Shown here one piece after another: positions 36,595-43,802 of a DNA stretch of 64,000 nucleotides. The DNA comes from Paraburkholderia sacchari (GTDB lineage: Bacteria > Pseudomonadota > Gammaproteobacteria > Burkholderiales > Burkholderiaceae): positions 124,001-188,000 of the forward strand of contig NZ_JTDB02000008.1 of NCBI RefSeq assembly GCF_000785435.2, read 5' to 3'. Position 1 is the first letter of the stretch, and every line of letters begins with the position of its first letter. A program made the translations under genes and the position numbers. A model generated the notes under the pieces. It was not told where the DNA came from and did no database searches. It was given only the letters and a program-made list of their open reading frames with translations.

Positions 36595-37140
36595 ATGTCG
36601 ACCCCCCACGCCATCCTGATCGCCCTGCTCGAAAAGCCGTCGTCCGGCTATGACCTCGCCCGGCGCTTCGATCGGGCGATTGGCTATTTCTGGCATGCCA
36701 CGCACCAGCAGATCTACCGCGAGCTTGGACGCATGGTGGCGGCGGGCTGGGTTGCCGTTCTGGAAGAGGGCGACGCACACTCCGGCGCTACGCGCAGGAA
36801 GGTTTACCGCGTGCTGCCGGTAGGCCGCGAAGAAGTCGAACGCTGGGCGCGCGAAACGCGTCTGGGCCCCGATGACCGCAACGTGTTTCTGCTGAAGCTG
36901 CGCGCCGACGCCGTGATCGGCCCGCTTGGACTGGGCGAAGAGTTGCCTCGGTTTATCGAAGAGGCGCGTGAGCGCCTCGACACCTATCGTGGGATCGAGC
37001 AGCGCGATTTCGGCGCGCCGGTGCTCACGCGTGGCCAGCAGCTGCAGTATGCGATTCTCAAGGCGGGGATACGCACGCAGGAATCGTGGATCGAATGGGC
37101 CGAGGAACTCAGGCCGCTTCTCGATGCCGACAAGGCGTAG
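36595..37140 (+). CDS. PadR-family transcriptional regulator
   Basis: 181 residues: an N-terminal winged helix (ILIALLEKPSSGYDLARRFD and QIYRELGRMVAAGWV, then the wing with KVYRVLPVGREEVE) and a C-terminal helical dimer domain of the PadR-like/Vir type. Such repressors usually leave DNA on binding a small phenolic or other ligand. It is divergent from the nitronate monooxygenase across two palindromes, so it probably controls that gene and itself. ATG at 36595. Confidence 0.9.
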   Translation: MSTPHAILIALLEKPSSGYDLARRFDRAIGYFWHATHQQIYRELGRMVAAGWVAVLEEGDAHSGATRRKVYRVLPVGREEVERWARETRLGPDDRNVFLLKLRADAVIGPLGLGEELPRFIEEARERLDTYRGIEQRDFGAPVLTRGQQLQYAILKAGIRTQESWIEWAEELRPLLDADKA

Positions 37141-37243
37141 CGTACAGCGCAATGACCATCGCCAATAAGTTTGGATTCCGAATCAACGTCGATGCGCCGA
37201 CATGAGCATGGCTGCTGGCGATATCGATGGCTGGAATTAGTTG

Positions 37244-37272
37244 TTGACGCGAACGCAGGACTTGCCTATAAT
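37244..37272 (+). promoter_or_regulatory. Promoter of tRNA-fMet
   Basis: TTGACG, a 17-bp spacer and a perfect TATAAT, 17 nt before the tRNA 5' end. Confidence 0.85.
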
Positions 37273-37288
37273 AGCTTTCTCTGACGGA

Positions 37289-37365
<77 letters not shown>

Positions 37366-37425
37366 AAGCCTAGTAAGGCTTTGCGAGATTTTGAAGTTTT
37401 TGGGTAGCGTCTTCTTTTCGTGTTT

Positions 37426-37443
37426 TTGGACACTATTTGGACA
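37426..37443 (+). promoter_or_regulatory. Candidate integrase arm sites at the left end
   Basis: TTGGACA at 37426-37432 and 37437-37443, 11 bp apart. The same heptamer pair, same orientation, 11 bp apart, sits at 47568-47585 near the right end. Confidence 0.5.
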
Positions 37444-37480
37444 AGGCCCGCGCGAATCTCGCCAAATCCGTCGCAAGCGC

Positions 37481-37509
37481 AAGCCCGCCTTCAAGCGGGC
37501 TTTTTGCTT
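37481..37509 (+). terminator. Terminator downstream of tRNA-fMet
   Basis: Stem AAGCCCGC / GCGGGCTT with T-run; it belongs to the element and now ends the tRNA transcript. The chromosome's own terminator was displaced to 47779. Apart from this and the arm sites, 37366-37652 holds no gene. Confidence 0.8.
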
Positions 37510-37652
37510 TTTCGGGCCCGTCTCGGCCCCGCGCCCCTCACCCTTTCCATAAACGCACATGACCCAACGAACCCCGCTACAGGGCGGGATTTAGGCCAGT
37601 TGCGCATTCCGCGATACCGATGCTTTTTCCGCTCCGCTACACCGGCATTCAC

Positions 37653-37678
37653 AAAAAAACCCGCGAACGAAGCGCGGG
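37653..37678 (-). terminator. Terminator of the Hcp cargo operon
   Basis: On the minus strand, stem CCCGCG / CGCGGG with a 7-nt loop, then seven T residues, just past the DUF1493 stop. Confidence 0.8.
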
Positions 37679-37687
37679 CCTTCGGAT

Positions 37688-38074
37688 TCACTCTTGCGCG
37701 GAAGGGTCTTCCAGTTCGCTTAGTCGTTGGCTGTCCCAGATGCCCAAGTCGATTGCGTGCTGAAGCATCCCTAGCGTAATAGGCTCGGTCTTCTCGTACT
37801 TCTTGATGCGTTGGTGTCGGTGTAGCCAGTTCGTGAGAATTGAAAACGGCCAGACGCTAAGCCCCTCCATTTCGAAGTAACGAAGGAATTCAAAATCGCC
37901 AGATTCAACGTTGAAGCGCTTCGCGAATGCGCCCATGAATTCGTCAGCGTCATCCCCCGTCACACCAAAATCGTCCTCCAGTGAATCTGAAGTATTCAAT
38001 TTTCGTTTCGAGGATAGACCTATCTGCTTGCGAACAAAATCCTGCAATTCAACCGAAACTTCCTGTGGTCGCAT
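37688..38074 (-). CDS. DUF1493 family protein (candidate immunity protein)
   Basis: 128 residues, acidic, cytosolic, no signal peptide or membrane helix. The pattern SLEDDFGVTGDDADEFMGAFAKRFNVESGDFEFLRYFEMEG matches DUF1493, an acyl-carrier-like small fold seen in enterobacterial islands. ATG at 38074 is preferred (AGAGGA upstream) over a TTG nine codons earlier. Its start overlaps the end of the STM2901-like gene by 26 nt, so the two are made together. Position last in an Hcp operon suggests an immunity role; this is inference only. Lower GC than the rest of the element. Confidence 0.7.
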   Translation of the reverse strand: MRPQEVSVELQDFVRKQIGLSSKRKLNTSDSLEDDFGVTGDDADEFMGAFAKRFNVESGDFEFLRYFEMEGLSVWPFSILTNWLHRHQRIKKYEKTEPITLGMLQHAIDLGIWDSQRLSELEDPSAQE

Positions 38075-38558
38075 CGTTGATTCGGTCCTCTGGATTAACA
38101 AGTTGATTGTAATGAAGAATCGTCAGGACAGAGATTTTTACCACATCATATGCAGCAATTGCCCAGCCGACCATTGGCGTCCATCGCCCAATGAATACGC
38201 CCAAATTATTTACCATCCGAAAGCGAAGCATTAGGATTGATTTATTCGTAAGCGTCGGCAAGATGTTCCGCTCAAAATCATAGTCGAACAGGGCGCGGCT
38301 AACCTTGGATGCGATGGATGTTCCTCTTGTAGCGCCGCCGAATTTACCGCGCGTCGAAAGTACCGGCTGACCCGCGAGAACCGCTACTACAGCCACGATA
38401 TCTTCTACGCCCAAAGCCTTGCAGGTCTCTTCAACCATTACGCAGAAAAAGAGACCTTGGGGCGTCAGGTTCTTATGTTCGCCGTAGATGTAGAGATTGT
38501 CTTTTACTGGCGCGCTGCTAGCCACGTCATCGCTTATAAGGCGTTCATATTCATTCAT
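38049..38558 (-). CDS. STM2901-like protein, candidate type VI effector
   Basis: 169 residues. The central LTPQGLFFCVMVEETCKALGVEDIVAVVAVLAGQPVL and FGGATRGTSIASKVSR resemble, from memory, the Salmonella STM2901 family, which is found beside DUF1493 genes. Near the C-terminus, VFIGRWTPMVGWAIAAYDVV is a likely membrane helix. It starts 11 nt after the hcp stop (GAGGCG ribosome site) and overlaps the DUF1493 start. The order Hcp, membrane-active small protein, acidic small protein fits an Hcp-delivered toxin with immunity. Activity is unproven; it might instead be a phage-defence or membrane protein. Confidence 0.6.
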   Translation of the reverse strand: MNEYERLISDDVASSAPVKDNLYIYGEHKNLTPQGLFFCVMVEETCKALGVEDIVAVVAVLAGQPVLSTRGKFGGATRGTSIASKVSRALFDYDFERNILPTLTNKSILMLRFRMVNNLGVFIGRWTPMVGWAIAAYDVVKISVLTILHYNQLVNPEDRINDATTGSFG

Positions 38559-38569
38559 CGCGCCGCGCC

Positions 38570-39043
38570 TCAGGCTGTAGTGTTCGCCTTCACGTCGATA
38601 AGAGTCGTTACCATGCCTTGGCTTCCTCCAATCGCGTTTTGCACCAGATATTCCTTCTTCATTCGCGCGAATGAGAGTTTTACATGCTCCAGCGCCAGAC
38701 TTCCGCCCGCTGCTGGCTCAACGTGCGTAATTACCACGTCATACATGGTGATTCTGTAATATTCGAGCGGCACACCTCCAGCCTTGCGCATGGTAAGCAC
38801 AGCTTTGGTAATGTGCTGCCCCCGGAATGCGTAACCGGCGAGATTAGGGCTTGCCCGGTCGATTTGATGGGTAAAGCTCAAATCCTCCACGCTTGCCTTA
38901 GCTGCCCCGCCGCCTGACCCGCTATGCATATTGGATTTTTGCGTAACAGCCCATCCCCAATGCAGAACTTCGATTTCATCCGGGTGCGTCGCGTCTTGTG
39001 ACTCGCCAGCAATACCGTCAATCTTGATAAAAATATCCGCCAT
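38570..39043 (-). CDS. hcp: Type VI secretion tube protein Hcp
   Basis: 157-residue Hcp1-family protein, which stacks as hexamer rings to form the T6SS inner tube and carries small effectors in its lumen. Seen: MADIFIKIDGIAGESQD, EIEVLHWGWAVTQ, KAVLTMRKAGG and LEYYRITMYDVVITHVEPA, in the usual order. No other T6SS gene is in the window, so it is an orphan hcp that must use a system encoded elsewhere. AGGGAG before ATG at 39043. First gene of the three-gene cargo operon; a TTGAAA/TAGTTT promoter pair with an 18-bp gap lies in the AT-rich 114 bp upstream. Confidence 0.92.
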   Translation of the reverse strand: MADIFIKIDGIAGESQDATHPDEIEVLHWGWAVTQKSNMHSGSGGGAAKASVEDLSFTHQIDRASPNLAGYAFRGQHITKAVLTMRKAGGVPLEYYRITMYDVVITHVEPAAGGSLALEHVKLSFARMKKEYLVQNAIGGSQGMVTTLIDVKANTTA

Positions 39044-39069
39044 ATCGACTCCCTTTAACAAAATAAAAC

Positions 39070-39100
39070 TATCCACATTACCTCTGACTTTTCAAAGGCA
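39070..39100 (-). promoter_or_regulatory. Candidate promoter of the Hcp cargo operon
   Basis: On the minus strand, TTGAAA, an 18-nt spacer and TAGTTT in the only strongly AT-rich gap of the element (39044-39157), about 30 nt upstream of the hcp ribosome site. Confidence 0.45.
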
Positions 39101-39157
39101 CGGGAAAATCAGGGAAATTTTTGATTCACGTCATATTTACACTTGCGACGTGTCCGC

Positions 39158-39361
39158 CTATACCGCGCGCGTGAGGGCTTCGCCGGTCGGTCGGGGTGCG
39201 GTCGGCGTCGGCTGACCAGCGGAACCGGTCAGCGCGCCGCGTATCAGGTCGGCGGCGATGGATTCGCGTGACACGTTGGCGGCGTCGGTGGCGCGGTCGA
39301 GTGTCTGGAAGGTGTCGCGGTCGAGCATGACGCGCAAGGATACGCGGCGGCTTTCACTCAC
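39158..39361 (-). CDS. Small ribbon-helix-helix-like protein, 67 aa
   Basis: Starts at a GTG that overlaps the stop of the preceding gene by 8 nt, so it is translationally coupled. The first 45 residues (RRVSLRVMLDRDTFQTLDRATDAANVSRESIAADLIRGAL) read as strand-helix-helix, like a short DNA-binding RHH/CopG-type domain. The tail is Pro/Thr-rich. Its role may be regulation of late genes or of the cargo operon just downstream; no direct evidence. Confidence 0.55.
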   Translation of the reverse strand: MSESRRVSLRVMLDRDTFQTLDRATDAANVSRESIAADLIRGALTGSAGQPTPTAPRPTGEALTRAV

Positions 39362-39632
39362 GGTCGCCGCCGTCGCGCCATGCCTTCGGGTTGCGGCCAG
39401 TCGCGGCCAGCATCAGTTCAGCCGACGCGCGGTCGCGTGCGGCGCGCTGTTCGGCGGAAGTCGGTTGCGCAAGGTCGGGAAGGTCCGGCGTCGGCAGTGC
39501 GCGCGAGCGCACGGCTTCGGCCAGCATGTCGCCCGCGACTTCTTCCAGCGGCGCGCCTGTGACGCGGGCCTGTTCTTCGAGCGCCGCACGCACGCCGCGC
39601 GTGACCCATGCAATCGTCGGTTGTACGCTCAT
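39354..39632 (-). CDS. Hypothetical protein, 92 aa
   Basis: Preceded by AAAGGGG at the right distance from ATG at 39632. Helical, charged sequence without a recognised domain; VTRGVRAALEEQARVTGAPLEEVAGDMLAEAV may be a helix pair like that of the following gene, so the two may be related RHH-like proteins. Overlaps that gene's start. The 188 nt upstream (39633-39820) hold no supported gene on the minus strand. Confidence 0.55.
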   Translation of the reverse strand: MSVQPTIAWVTRGVRAALEEQARVTGAPLEEVAGDMLAEAVRSRALPTPDLPDLAQPTSAEQRAARDRASAELMLAATGRNPKAWRDGGDRE

Positions 39633-39820
39633 TGCCCGCCCCTTTCAATCGGTTGAACGTCGCCGATAGTATGCGCCCGTGACAGGCAAAAGGAAGCCGC
39701 GACGGCCTGAAGTCCGCGCGGCGAAATTCACCACATGGAACGTGCGCGGTTTCTGCGAGCGCCGCGCCGCTCAGGGATAGCCGTTCGTCCGCCTGGAGTT
39801 GGGCGACCGGCCCGCAGTCT

Positions 39821-40135
39821 TCACGGCTTGCGTCGGCGGCGGTCCAGACCCAACAACCAGTAAAACCGCAACAGGTCATAGGTCGCGCGTGTCTGGTCGC
39901 GCACGGCGTCGCTCACCCGCACGCGCCCGTGCGTCGTGGTCGTGGTGATGCCTTCCTCCTGAATGCGCGGCGCGGCCAGTTGGGCGCGCTTGCCCGCTTC
40001 CACGTACAGCGCGGCGAGTTCGACGGTCGCCGGGTCGTTCGTGTCGGGAAGTTCTCGCATGACGCGCAGCCATTCGCGCCGGGAGTCTTCAGGGAGCCAC
40101 GCGGGCGGGCGGGGTAAGCGTTGGGTGTTCGTCAT
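39821..40135 (-). CDS. P27-like phage terminase small subunit
   Basis: 104 residues. The pattern REWLRVMRELPDTNDPATVELAALYVEAGKRAQLAA, followed by an NG/TTT-type turn and a final TYDLLRFYWLLGLDRRRR, fits P27-type small terminases, which recognise packaging sites and recruit the large subunit. No large terminase is present, so it would have to work with the helper phage's enzyme, the way satellites redirect packaging. The assignment rests on sequence pattern alone. ATG at 40135. The 156 nt upstream contain hairpins but no gene. Confidence 0.6.
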   Translation of the reverse strand: MTNTQRLPRPPAWLPEDSRREWLRVMRELPDTNDPATVELAALYVEAGKRAQLAAPRIQEEGITTTTTHGRVRVSDAVRDQTRATYDLLRFYWLLGLDRRRRKP

Positions 40136-40291
40136 GATTGACGTCCGTGTCGGTCGCCGGTCATGCCGGGGAATTCCGGTCGAAAAGCCGGATTTCGAAG
40201 AAAAAAACAATCCGCGCGGTGCCCGCTCGGACCGAAAAATCTTTCAGGATTCCCCCGACCGTCTTACCGCCGTCGTCATCGCTCGCGTGCG

Positions 40292-40516
40292 TCATACGAC
40301 CCACGGCGCAGACGATGCAGCGCGCGCGTGAAGCGTGCCGTCGTCAGCAACGCCAAGGTCCACAGGTGCGCGATGTTCGGCAAGCGCCTTGCGTGCGATG
40401 CGCTGAACGTCGCGGGCGCGGGCGTGACCGAACAGCATTGCGGCGTTCGCCGGTGACTGTTGCACGAAGACCAGTTCGTTGAACGTCAGTGTTCTGTCTT
40501 CCGTGATGGTCGTCAT
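40292..40516 (-). CDS. Hypothetical protein, 74 aa
   Basis: AAGGAA lies eight bases before ATG at 40516. No recognised domain; the middle part is rich in Ala/Arg and predicted helical. Same strand and spacing style as the neighbouring satellite genes. Confidence 0.5.
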   Translation of the reverse strand: MTTITEDRTLTFNELVFVQQSPANAAMLFGHARARDVQRIARKALAEHRAPVDLGVADDGTLHARAASSAPWVV

Positions 40517-40647
40517 GGGTAGTTCCTTGTTCGAACGATCCGCAACGCGCGGGCCGTAGTACGACCACGGTGCCGGTCGATGGTTGCGTCGGCAACTGTG
40601 CGGGTGGGTCAGTGCGCGTACCCCGGTCATGGGGGGTAGGTCACCCG

Positions 40648-41004
40648 CTACATGAACAGCCGTTCGTCGCCCGTCCATCCCCGAACGCGGCAATGCACGA
40701 ACGTCTTGCCGTCCTGTTCCCTCAGTTCAAGGTCAACGACCTGACTCAGCCGCTTCGCCACGCCGAGCAGTCGCGCACACGCGGTCGCGTGTTCACGTCC
40801 GAAGGTGTTGCACGCGTTGGCATGGAATGGGTCCACGGATTCGGCAGTTCGCAACAGGCGCGACGTGTCGGCGACTTTTGTTGCACGCGCAACCGACGTG
40901 CGCGCGAGATACTGCGGACCCAATCGGACAACACGGCCAGCGGTCTTCGACGCGGGCGCGACCGGATGGAGTCTCGCCACATGGTCACTGTCCTTCGTGG
41001 TCAT
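40648..41004 (-). CDS. Hypothetical protein, 118 aa
   Basis: AAAGGAAG is placed well before ATG at 41004. The C-terminal part (LSQVVDLELREQDGKTFVHCRVRGW) looks like a small beta-rich domain, and the first half is basic. Not recognised. It follows the 73-aa gene by 10 nt, so it is in the same transcript. Confidence 0.55.
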   Translation of the reverse strand: MTTKDSDHVARLHPVAPASKTAGRVVRLGPQYLARTSVARATKVADTSRLLRTAESVDPFHANACNTFGREHATACARLLGVAKRLSQVVDLELREQDGKTFVHCRVRGWTGDERLFM

Positions 41005-41014
41005 GATGCTTCCT

Positions 41015-41236
41015 TTATTCGATGGCTTGCCACGGGCCGCCGCAATAGGACGCCAGCAGGACGCCCGCGCGCCGGTCAACAGCGAAACGCAGACCGGGCA
41101 GCGCCTGATGTTCGCCGCGCGTGTGTTCGACCGCCTTCAGCAGTCGCGGCGCAAGGGCGGACGGCACGACTTCGCGGGCGTCGCGCAAGGTCCGCACGGC
41201 GCGCACACGCGCCGGGTCAAGATGTTGAACGTTCAT
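41015..41236 (-). CDS. Hypothetical protein, 73 aa
   Basis: Start ATG overlaps the stop of the preceding 105-aa gene (ATGA), a sign of coupling. Helical basic N-terminus, then FAVDRRAGVLLASYCGGPWQ. No domain recognised. Confidence 0.5.
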   Translation of the reverse strand: MNVQHLDPARVRAVRTLRDAREVVPSALAPRLLKAVEHTRGEHQALPGLRFAVDRRAGVLLASYCGGPWQAIE

Positions 41237-41550
41237 GCGACCAGCCTCACCGCGCGTCGCGCGTCGAGTTGCGCGCAATGCTGATGTCCGTCTGGTGTCC
41301 ACCAGTGAACGGATTCGCTTGTAATGAGAATGTACCGAACGCGCGTCCCGTTTCCGCTTGACGGTTGCGAGCACAACAGACCGGCGAACGCCACGGCGCG
41401 CGGTGACGCGTCGATGGGTACGCCACGCAGCAGCGTAAGAACTTCATGTTCGGTGCGACTCTCGCGGGCCATCAGCGCGCGTTCTTCCCGCGCCTGTTCG
41501 TGCGTGCCACGGCAAAGGCAAGCGCCGGTTTCGCAGGTGCAATCATTCAT
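41233..41550 (-). CDS. Hypothetical protein with N-terminal cysteines, 105 aa
   Basis: Begins MNDCTCETGACLCRGTHEQ: four cysteines in the first 13 residues in a CxC-x4-CxC layout that could bind a metal. The later part (RYILITSESVHWWTPDGHQHC) looks folded. AGGGA precedes ATG at 41550. It comes right after the capsid gene (10 nt) and overlaps the next start. Function unknown; such small zinc-ribbon-like proteins occur in phage late regions. Confidence 0.55.
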   Translation of the reverse strand: MNDCTCETGACLCRGTHEQAREERALMARESRTEHEVLTLLRGVPIDASPRAVAFAGLLCSQPSSGNGTRVRYILITSESVHWWTPDGHQHCAQLDARRAVRLVA

Positions 41551-41560
41551 TTCGTTTCCC

Positions 41561-42574
41561 TCACGTCGTGCCGCCGCCGAACAGGCCGGTCACCATGCCC
41601 GCCGCGCTGTCAATGCCGCGCGTCCAGTTCACATACCAGATGCCGCGTAGCGCGCTCAGGTTTTGTTGGAACAACGAAACAACGCTTGTTTCGCCGGTAT
41701 CGCTGTTCGTGACTTGAACGATTGACTGCCCGGACGCTTCGACCGTTACAGCAAGGTCAACCATCGGAATCAGGCGCGGGCACACATACGCGATGCTTCC
41801 GGGGGGGATGGGTGCGGTCGTGGCGGAAAAGCCGAACAGCGTCCCGCCGTCGATGGTCAACAGCGATTCGTCCGCGTAGTGGGCCTTCAGCAGCGCGGGC
41901 AGGTCGGACGCGTTGTAAAGCAAGACAACTTCCTGAAGAAGGTCTTCGTCCACGTTCCCCAGCATGGTCGCGATGTCGGCGGAAAGGTCGCCGGATGCGT
42001 CAATCGTGTGCCCGAAAAACGGCGAAGGCGGCTTGACGCCCGCCGTGCCCGAATTCAATGGGTCGCAAAATGCCTGGTCGGCGGCGACGGCAATCGCACG
42101 TGACAGGTCGCGCGAAATTCCGGCGTCAAGAGCGGGGTCCGTGCCGCGAAGAAGTTCTTCGGTCCGAATAACCATGCCCGCGACCTTCAGCGCGCCAGGC
42201 CGGGAAATGGAAAAGCCTTCGTCTGTGGTCGTGATGGATGCGGCTTCGCCGACCCAGTTCGCCTGTGCGTTCACGTCCATTGACAGAATTGGCGCGTTGA
42301 CCGGCACCTGCAAAAATGGTGAAACACTGTTGATTCGCATGATGGCGGACTTGCGCTTGACAAGGTTGACCATGTACGCGCCGAGAATGCGCAACATGTC
42401 CCAATCGGGGTCAACGGGAAGGCTACCGATAGCGTCAATCTGACGTTGAAGGAAAGATACGACGCCGGACGTTGCGCCCCACTTCGAGGCGGCGAACGAC
42501 TTGGCGGCAAAAATATCGCCCCCGCTGACGGCGACGGCGCGCGCGGCGCGAACCAAAACATGCTGTTCGGTCAT
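41561..42574 (-). CDS. HK97-type phage major capsid protein
   Basis: 337 residues with the HK97-fold pattern: WVGEAASITTTDEGFSISRPGALKVAGMVIRTEELLRG (E-loop and spine), then RDLSRAIAVAADQAFCDPLNSGTAG, and a C-terminal A-domain with VTNSDTGETSVVSLFQQNLSALRGIWYVNWTRG. The protein begins with only a short helical stretch, without the long delta domain that a protease normally removes, and no protease or scaffold gene is nearby. It is the largest structural gene of the element. It presumably forms, or alters the size of, the particle. Start overlaps a possible short upstream frame. Confidence 0.8.
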   Translation of the reverse strand: MTEQHVLVRAARAVAVSGGDIFAAKSFAASKWGATSGVVSFLQRQIDAIGSLPVDPDWDMLRILGAYMVNLVKRKSAIMRINSVSPFLQVPVNAPILSMDVNAQANWVGEAASITTTDEGFSISRPGALKVAGMVIRTEELLRGTDPALDAGISRDLSRAIAVAADQAFCDPLNSGTAGVKPPSPFFGHTIDASGDLSADIATMLGNVDEDLLQEVVLLYNASDLPALLKAHYADESLLTIDGGTLFGFSATTAPIPPGSIAYVCPRLIPMVDLAVTVEASGQSIVQVTNSDTGETSVVSLFQQNLSALRGIWYVNWTRGIDSAAGMVTGLFGGGTT

Positions 42575-42682
42575 TCGAGTTCCCCCGATTCGTTAGCCAC
42601 CCGATGCGTTCGGGCATGAGCCGGAGAATCCGCCAGTGCGCCGACGCGCACCAGCGCGATTTGCGCGGCTTGCGCGTTTTCT

Positions 42683-42943
42683 TTATTCGTCGTGCGGCGT
42701 TTCGAGATACCTCGCTAGGTCCGCGAGCCGATGCCATCGACGCGCGCCGACCAGTCGGATCCGCACGACCGACCGGCCTTCGTTCGCTTGCATTCTCAGT
42801 GCCGAAGGACCGGCATAGCGAAGTAACAGCGCCGCGTCGTGTTCGGAAATCTCGCCATGAACCGTGACACGAAAGCCGTTGCGCTCGCACGTGTCGCGAA
42901 GCGCTTGTTCGGCCAGTTCAACGCGGGCTTCAAGGTCGTCCAC
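42683..42943 (-). CDS. Hypothetical protein, 86 aa
   Basis: GTG start at 42943 (MDDLEARVELAEQAL) with only a weak GGCGGC upstream; an ATG two bases before is out of frame. N-terminal coiled-coil-like helix, then an alpha/beta part with ALLLRYAGPSALRMQ. No recognised domain. Same strand as the neighbours; between it and the capsid gene a further frame of about 26-35 codons is open but has no good start. Confidence 0.45.
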   Translation of the reverse strand: MDDLEARVELAEQALRDTCERNGFRVTVHGEISEHDAALLLRYAGPSALRMQANEGRSVVRIRLVGARRWHRLADLARYLETPHDE

Positions 42944-42955
42944 ATGCGCCGCCTG

Positions 42956-43198
42956 TCAAAACGAAATTTCATCGGCGGCGGATTCCGCGTTCGCCAGCAG
43001 ACAGGCGAGTTCGTGAAAATCGGTTTCGTCCGCTGACTTGACTTCGTTTAGGCGTTCAAGCGCGTCGCCGATTTCACGCGCCAGCGTGCGGCGTTGCTCT
43101 TGCAGGTACAGCGCGCGGGCCTTGCACGCGTGCAGCGTCGCGACCGCTTCGGCGATGATGGTCACCCTGTCGCGGGAAGACACAACGGGTTCGTTCAT
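42956..43198 (-). CDS. Hypothetical coiled-coil protein, 80 aa
   Basis: Helical throughout: AEAVATLHACKARALYLQEQRRTLAREIGDALERLNEVK has heptad-like spacing. GAGGAAA favours ATG at 43198; an in-frame ATG at 43222 overlaps the upstream stop (ATGA) and is a fair alternative. Function unknown. Confidence 0.55.
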   Translation of the reverse strand: MNEPVVSSRDRVTIIAEAVATLHACKARALYLQEQRRTLAREIGDALERLNEVKSADETDFHELACLLANAESAADEISF

Positions 43199-43218
43199 TT
43201 CGGTTTCCTCACAGGTTG

Positions 43219-43413
43219 TCATTCGATGTTCAGCGAGTTGTCGCCGGGGCAACAGAACACGCCGCACGCGGGTTCATAGCCTTCGTCGCCTGGACTGAAC
43301 GACAGGTCGTGTTCGATGCGGACATACACAATCGCGTCATCGGGCACGTCAGCCAGCGCGCGGCGAAGGTCACGCACGCGAAGAACGCCTTCGTCATCGT
43401 TGGCGGTCGTCAT
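43219..43413 (-). CDS. Hypothetical protein, 64 aa
   Basis: AAGGGG before ATG at 43413, whose ATGA overlaps the stop of the upstream gene. Sequence: LRVRDLRRALADVPDDAIVYVRIEHD is an often-seen small phage motif (helix, acidic turn, strand), and a CxxxxCC set lies near the C-terminus (ACGVFCCPGD). No function assigned. Confidence 0.55.
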   Translation of the reverse strand: MTTANDDEGVLRVRDLRRALADVPDDAIVYVRIEHDLSFSPGDEGYEPACGVFCCPGDNSLNIE

Positions 43414-43802
43414 GTCGTCCCCTTCGTTGAAGTGCGGGCGGCGCGCCGTGCGCGGTCGATGACAAAATCAGCAGCAGCGCGCGCGGCGTCGGAACCATCG
43501 CCCGCCGCGCGCCGGTCAAAAAAACGTTTGTCGCCGCCTTCGTCATCGCGTGCGACGGGCAACCGGTCGGCTACTTCGTCGCACAAGTATTTCGTCAGGC
43601 TTGTCCACGAAGGTTTCGCAAAACGCTTCCTCGCCCGCGTTACCGCATGTTCGAATTCGTCATCGGTCACGCCCATGCGGGGCGAGATACGGAAGACGTT
43701 CGGCGATAACGCGCCGGTCGTATGACGTACCCGGAAGACCGCCGCTGTCGAACGCGACGAGTCGTCGGGCGAACGCGGCGCACTTCCGGTCAAGCCGGTC
43801 AT
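43410..43802 (-). CDS. Hypothetical protein, 130 aa
   Basis: Start overlaps the stop of the initiator-like gene (ATGA at 43799-43802) and its own stop overlaps the next start, so it is part of a tightly coupled chain. The first 42 residues are low-complexity; the folded part probably begins at MGVTDDEFEHAVTRARKRF, which could also be the true start. No known domain. Confidence 0.5.
   Translation of the reverse strand: MTGLTGSAPRSPDDSSRSTAAVFRVRHTTGALSPNVFRISPRMGVTDDEFEHAVTRARKRFAKPSWTSLTKYLCDEVADRLPVARDDEGGDKRFFDRRAAGDGSDAARAAADFVIDRARRAARTSTKGTT

Noticed and set aside
39678..39779. Small plus-strand frame of 33 codons starting with GTG
   Set aside because: No ribosome site, opposite to every gene of the element, and no recognisable pattern.
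43219..43802. Toxin-antitoxin pair
   Set aside because: The overlapping small genes fit the size, but no toxin or antitoxin domain is visible and the whole region is built of such overlaps.
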